Part shown: one piece after another, positions 4,805 through 5,139 of the stretch | Position numbering within the stretch: the first letter of the stretch is position 1 | Layout of the letters: each line of letters opens with the position of its first letter | Assembly: GCA_026993285.1 (NCBI GenBank) | Contig: JALWTZ010000261.1 | Coordinates: 1-5,139 of the forward strand | Length of the DNA: 5,139 bases | Origin: Lysobacterales bacterium | Lineage (GTDB): Bacteria; Pseudomonadota; Gammaproteobacteria; Xanthomonadales; S139-57 | Reading direction: 5' to 3' | The notes under the pieces: generated by a model | Seen by the model: the letters and a program-made list of their open reading frames with translations, nothing else | Database searches by the model: none | Told to the model about the DNA's origin: nothing | Made by a program: the position numbers and the translations under genes

Positions 4805-5139
4805 GGCGCCGGGTTGGGTTGTTGCCGCTGAATGGCCTCGATGCCGCTCAGCACGGCATCGTCCAGTTGCAGGTCCACACTGTCGATATTGGCGGCCAGT
4901 TGCTCCATGCTGGTGGCGCCGATGAGGTTGCTGGTGACAAAGGGCTGCTGGTTGACGAAGGCCAGGGCCATCTGTGCCGGGTCCAGGCCGTGTTCCCGCG
5001 CCAGGTTCACATAGGCTTCGGTGGCCTGTTGCGCCAGCGGGCCGAGGTAGCGGTAGTAGTCGGGGAAGCGGCTCAGGCGGGCCTGGGGCGGGCGTTGCCC
5101 GTGCAGGTATTTGCCGCTGAGCACGCCGAAGCCCAGCGG
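4801..5139 (-). CDS. tas: Tas-like NADP(H)-dependent aldo/keto reductase, C-terminal 112 residues (5' end outside window)
   Basis: The minus-strand frame is open to the right edge and encodes the last 112 residues of an aldo/keto reductase, about a third of a ~345-residue enzyme. It begins PLGFGVLSGKYLHGQRPPQ, the segment after the barrel's active-site half, then REHGLDPAQMALAFVNQQPFV (49-67), the cofactor-binding GATSMEQLAANI (74-85), and ends QQPNPAP. The order and wording agree with E. coli Tas, which ends in a similar YPAP tail and was found as a suppressor of tyrosine starvation; its physiological substrate is not settled. The catalytic Asp/Tyr/Lys/His lie upstream and cannot be checked. 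The GTG at 5122-5124 is an internal codon, not a start. The stop overlaps the thioesterase start as ATGA, making this an upstream member of the operon. Confidence 0.88.
   Translation of the reverse strand, partial: PLGFGVLSGKYLHGQRPPQARLSRFPDYYRYLGPLAQQATEAYVNLAREHGLDPAQMALAFVNQQPFVTSNLIGATSMEQLAANIDSVDLQLDDAVLSGIEAIQRQQPNPAP

Noticed and set aside
1..5139. CRISPR array, tRNA or rRNA genes
   Set aside because: No regularly spaced direct repeats and no cloverleaf or rRNA-like stretch were seen on either strand.

Overview
The window looks like chromosomal DNA from a high-GC gammaproteobacterium. This rests on dense coding at roughly 60-65% GC, close Tas-like and YdfG-like proteins, a YiiD_C-type thioesterase, and ATGA start/stop overlaps between genes. 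The genus cannot be fixed from the sequence. The first ~190 bases are clearly more AT-rich and, with the insertion-sequence remnant that follows, mark an accessory or rearranged segment next to ordinary housekeeping DNA.

Layout: (1) 1-93, the 3' end of an unrecognised plus-strand gene. (2) 94-195, non-coding, with a perfect 7-bp inverted repeat and then the probable outer end of an insertion sequence. (3) 196-1236, minus strand, an IS256 (Mutator-type) transposase with the whole DDE catalytic core but no genuine N-terminal DNA-binding region; similarity starts near base 1103. (4) About 1104-1286, non-coding junction DNA with two short hairpins and a third hairpin ending exactly at the Shine-Dalgarno of the next gene. 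(5) 1287-2698, plus strand, a two-gene operon: a 157-residue Cys-rich putative zinc-binding protein of unknown function overlapping a PPP-type metallophosphatase. (6) 2699-2777, a gap with a possible promoter. (7) 2778-3608, plus strand, a YiiX-like permuted papain-fold (NlpC/P60 superfamily) hydrolase. (8) 3600-5139, minus strand, a tightly coupled operon read right to left: a Tas-like aldo/keto reductase (5' end outside the window), a YiiD_C hotdog thioesterase and a YdfG-like short-chain dehydrogenase. Its 3' end overlaps the 3' end of the hydrolase gene by 9 bases.

The reductase, thioesterase and dehydrogenase are probably co-translated and together suggest NADPH-linked carbonyl or hydroxyacid metabolism plus acyl-thioester turnover; a shared pathway is inference. 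The Cys-rich protein and the phosphatase are probably co-translated too, and this pair is the least explained part of the window. I do not see a convincing new defence, mobile or RNA system. The most useful leads are the Cys-rich/phosphatase pair, the chimeric 5' end of the transposase, and the hairpins between 1117 and 1273.
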